From positions 4,702,501 through 4,766,500 of the forward strand of contig NC_020911.1 in assembly GCF_000155675.2 (NCBI RefSeq): a DNA stretch of 64,000 nucleotides, read 5' to 3'. Shown here in pieces: positions 62,499 to 64,000 of this stretch. Each line of letters starts with the position of its first letter. Positions within the stretch are counted from its first letter, which is position 1. The translations under genes and the position numbers were made by a program. The notes below the pieces were generated by a model. It searched no databases. It had not been told where the DNA came from and saw only the letters and a program-made list of their open reading frames with translations. This stretch comes from Octadecabacter antarcticus 307 (GTDB taxonomy: Bacteria; Pseudomonadota; Alphaproteobacteria; Rhodobacterales; Rhodobacteraceae).

Positions 62499-62845
62499 CT
62501 AGTTTTGCCCGGTCGCTCTGGAACGTTGTGTGGCCTCTGCCAATATCTGCATCAGCTTGTCCGAGGGTCCGCGGAATCGCCCGGGCTTGATCAGCAGCGC
62601 ATGATGGGCATCCAGAATTGCGAGCTTCTCGGTTGGGTCCGCGCGCAGGTACATCTCTGTCGTCTGGATACTGGCATGCCCGAGCCAGAGCGCGACTTTA
62701 CGGACATCGCCAGTGGCTTGAAGCGTGTGCATCGCACAGCTATGTCGCAGCACATGCGGGGTTACGTGTTTTGCGGCAATCGACGGCGCCGAGCGTTCGG
62801 CTGTCGACACATGTTGCCTGAGCCTGTAGGCGAAGCCGTCCCGCG
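62499..62845 (-). pseudogene. Tyrosine recombinase, C-terminal fragment cut by IS6 copy 3
   Basis: About 115 codons of a phage-integrase-family catalytic domain. Box II HVLRHSCAMHTLQATGD holds the His-x-x-Arg, followed by VALWLGHASIQTTEMYLRAD with the second His and the catalytic Tyr. Upstream coding (GFAYRLRQHVSTAERSAPSI) runs to the IS6 left end at 62846 and is lost beyond it. The sequence type (LAAKxVxPHxLRH) resembles recombinases of RIT-like elements and genomic islands. It converges on the TOTE fragment with 21 bases between, so both may come from one island. Confidence 0.85.
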
Positions 62846-63657
62846 GGGATCGTCAAGTTGCGGGGTATTTCCCTTCGGGGTATGCATTCGTATGATCAAG
62901 CCCAAGCAATCTGGCGCCTTCTTAGGCCATCGTTTTTCTCCTGAGATCATCGCATACGCCGTCTGGGCCTATCACCGATTTCCCATGAGTTTGCGCGATG
63001 TCGAGGACTTGCTGGCAGCACGCGGGATTATAGTCAGCCACGAGACCATCCGCGCTTGGGTAGCGAAATTCGGATCACAATATGCCAAGGTGATCCGCCG
63101 AGATCGACCCAAAGTGGCGGACAAATGGCACCTGGACGAAGTTGTCCTTCCGACAAACGGCAAGAAGTATTGGCTATGGCGCGCTGTCGACAGCAACGGC
63201 GATGTGCTGGACATCCTCGTCCAGTCTCGGCGAAATAAACGGGCCGCGGATCGGTTTTTCCGCAAGCTATTCAAAACATTTGGCGCGCCACGGGTCGTTG
63301 TGACGGACAAACTCCGAAGCTACGGGGCCGCACTAAAGGACCTCGCTCTAGGCATCGAGCACCGAAGCCATAAGAGACTCAACAATCGATCCGAAGGGTC
63401 GCACAGGCCGACCCGGCGGCGAGAAAAATGCATGGGTCGGTTCAAATCACCCCGCCAAGCGCAACAATTTCTCTCCGTCCACGATCAAATCCAAAATGTC
63501 TTCCGCCACCGCCGCCACACGCTTTCAGCCGCTTGCTACCGTCAGTCCAGAGCCGACGCCCATTGGATCTGGGACGACATCACGCGAGTGCTGAAGGCTG
63601 CTTGAGATCCGGCGTCCGGGCTATCGTTGTGAAGATCGCCGAAAACTTGACGATGCC
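62846..63657 (+). mobile_element. IS6-family insertion sequence, copy 3 (812 bp)
   Basis: Complete copy with the same inverted repeats as copy 1 (GGGATCGTCAAGTTG at 62846; CAACTTGACGATGCC ending at 63657). Flanking octamers GTCCCGCG and GCTGCGGC differ, so no target duplication. Left it cuts a tyrosine recombinase; right it cuts glpD. Confidence 0.92.
62892..63605 (+). CDS. IS6-family transposase (copy 3)
   Basis: 237 residues starting MIKPKQSGAFLGHRFSPEII. Intact DDE residues in WHLDEVVLPTN, VVTDKLRSYGAALKDLALGIEH and NRSEGSHRPTRRRE. An in-frame run continues upstream through the IS end into the recombinase fragment, but that is an accident of the junction. Probably the functional source copy of the three. 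Confidence 0.92.
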   Translation: MIKPKQSGAFLGHRFSPEIIAYAVWAYHRFPMSLRDVEDLLAARGIIVSHETIRAWVAKFGSQYAKVIRRDRPKVADKWHLDEVVLPTNGKKYWLWRAVDSNGDVLDILVQSRRNKRAADRFFRKLFKTFGAPRVVVTDKLRSYGAALKDLALGIEHRSHKRLNNRSEGSHRPTRRREKCMGRFKSPRQAQQFLSVHDQIQNVFRHRRHTLSAACYRQSRADAHWIWDDITRVLKAA

Positions 63658-64000
63658 GCTGCGGCATCGCGCGGGATGCGTCGGGGCGCGGTCTTCGGGT
63701 TGGGCTGGCTGAGATGAATGATCTCGCGTCAGCAACATCCAGTGCGTCGACAAAACTGTTTCATGGCGGTCTTCGCTATCTTGAATATTTCGAAATTCGT
63801 TTGGTCCGTGAGGCATTGATCGAACGCGAAACACTGTTGCGCGCCATGCCACATATCAGCTGGCCGATGCGGTTTGTGCTGCCCTATCACAAAGACATGC
63901 GGTTTGAAGGATCGACGCCAACGTCCAAAATTCTGAATATCGCAATGCTATGGATGAAGGGCCGTCGCCCTGCGTGGCTGATCCGGCTTGGCCTGTTCAT
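63658..64000 (+). pseudogene. glpD: Glycerol-3-phosphate dehydrogenase fragment, 5' end cut by IS6 copy 3
   Basis: Coding starts at the IS border with CGIARDASGRGLRVGLAEMN, then DLASATSSASTKLFHGGLRY and LEYFEIRLVREALIERETLL, continuing past the window end at RLGLF. This is the FAD-dependent, membrane-associated GlpD. The N-terminal start and the GxGxxG FAD motif are lost, with only the last residues of that loop (GCGIARDA in intact relatives) remaining. No start codon or ribosome-binding site precedes it, unless the IS6 frame or a promoter in the IS provides one. Confidence 0.88.

Noticed and set aside
62505..63605. 366-codon frame reading through the recombinase region into the IS6 transposase as a fusion protein
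   Set aside because: The upstream part is antisense to the tyrosine recombinase and the join lies exactly at the IS end; the native transposase start is at 62892.
1..64000. CRISPR array
   Set aside because: No series of direct repeats with regular 30-40 base spacers was seen; the only short tandem arrays are the 11-bp phased GTGTAC motifs.
1..64000. tRNA or rRNA genes, including tRNA-Sec
   Set aside because: No T-loop GTTCGAATC-type segment with matching acceptor stem was found on reading either strand by eye; a covariance search could still find one.

Overview
The window looks like the chromosome of a marine alphaproteobacterium of the order Rhodobacterales (Roseobacter group). Evidence is the gene order parB-parA-rsmG-mnmG-mnmE-rho / maf-aroE-coaE-dnaQ-secB, the regB-senC-regA redox regulators, a SelD fused to a flavoprotein, and the protein sequences themselves. 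The heavy insertion-sequence (IS) load at the right end recalls cold-adapted, IS-rich genera such as Octadecabacter; the genus is a guess.

Layout. 1-12.2 kb: yggT, recQ, yaaA, a thiolase, an ABC exporter with an AttH/CrtC-like lipocalin, and the selenouridine pair selD fusion/mnmH. 12.2-13.5 kb: an IS6-family element joining two unrelated gene stumps. 13.6-24.4 kb: msrA, ribokinase, malic enzyme, mutS, hrcA-grpE, rph-rdgB-hemW. 24.4-34.4 kb: the replication and segregation region, with parAB, two perfect parS palindromes, rho, a 500-bp gene-free stretch with DnaA-box-like 9-mers (probable oriC), and maf-aroE-coaE-dnaQ reading away from it. 34.4-41.5 kb: secB, fxsA, a Tim44-like gene, mltA, an smr gene, an MFS transporter, hslVU and trxA. 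41.5-54.4 kb: a compact minus-strand run (tsaE-amgK-murU-addB-addA behind a PAS protein and regB) and senC-regA on the plus strand. 54.4-58.8 kb: a LysR regulator, a 54-aa ORF, an HD hydrolase, ahcY, a decayed extensin-like gene and a DUF2853 gene.

58.8-64 kb is an IS graveyard. A truncated IS6 copy abuts an IS3-family element, which abuts the 3' part of a TOTE-type conflict-system primase-helicase. A tyrosine-recombinase stump and a full IS6 copy follow, and that copy cuts glpD. No IS junction shows the expected target duplication, so the region has been rearranged.

The most unusual signal is inside the IS3 element. Its transposase genes are interrupted by three related 39-41 bp inserts. 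Each has a conserved left block (GCCCGGCAG-like), a variable hairpin, and a conserved right block (GAGAGGG-like). Removing them restores the reading frame and a normal IS length, so they look like a family of very small insertion elements.
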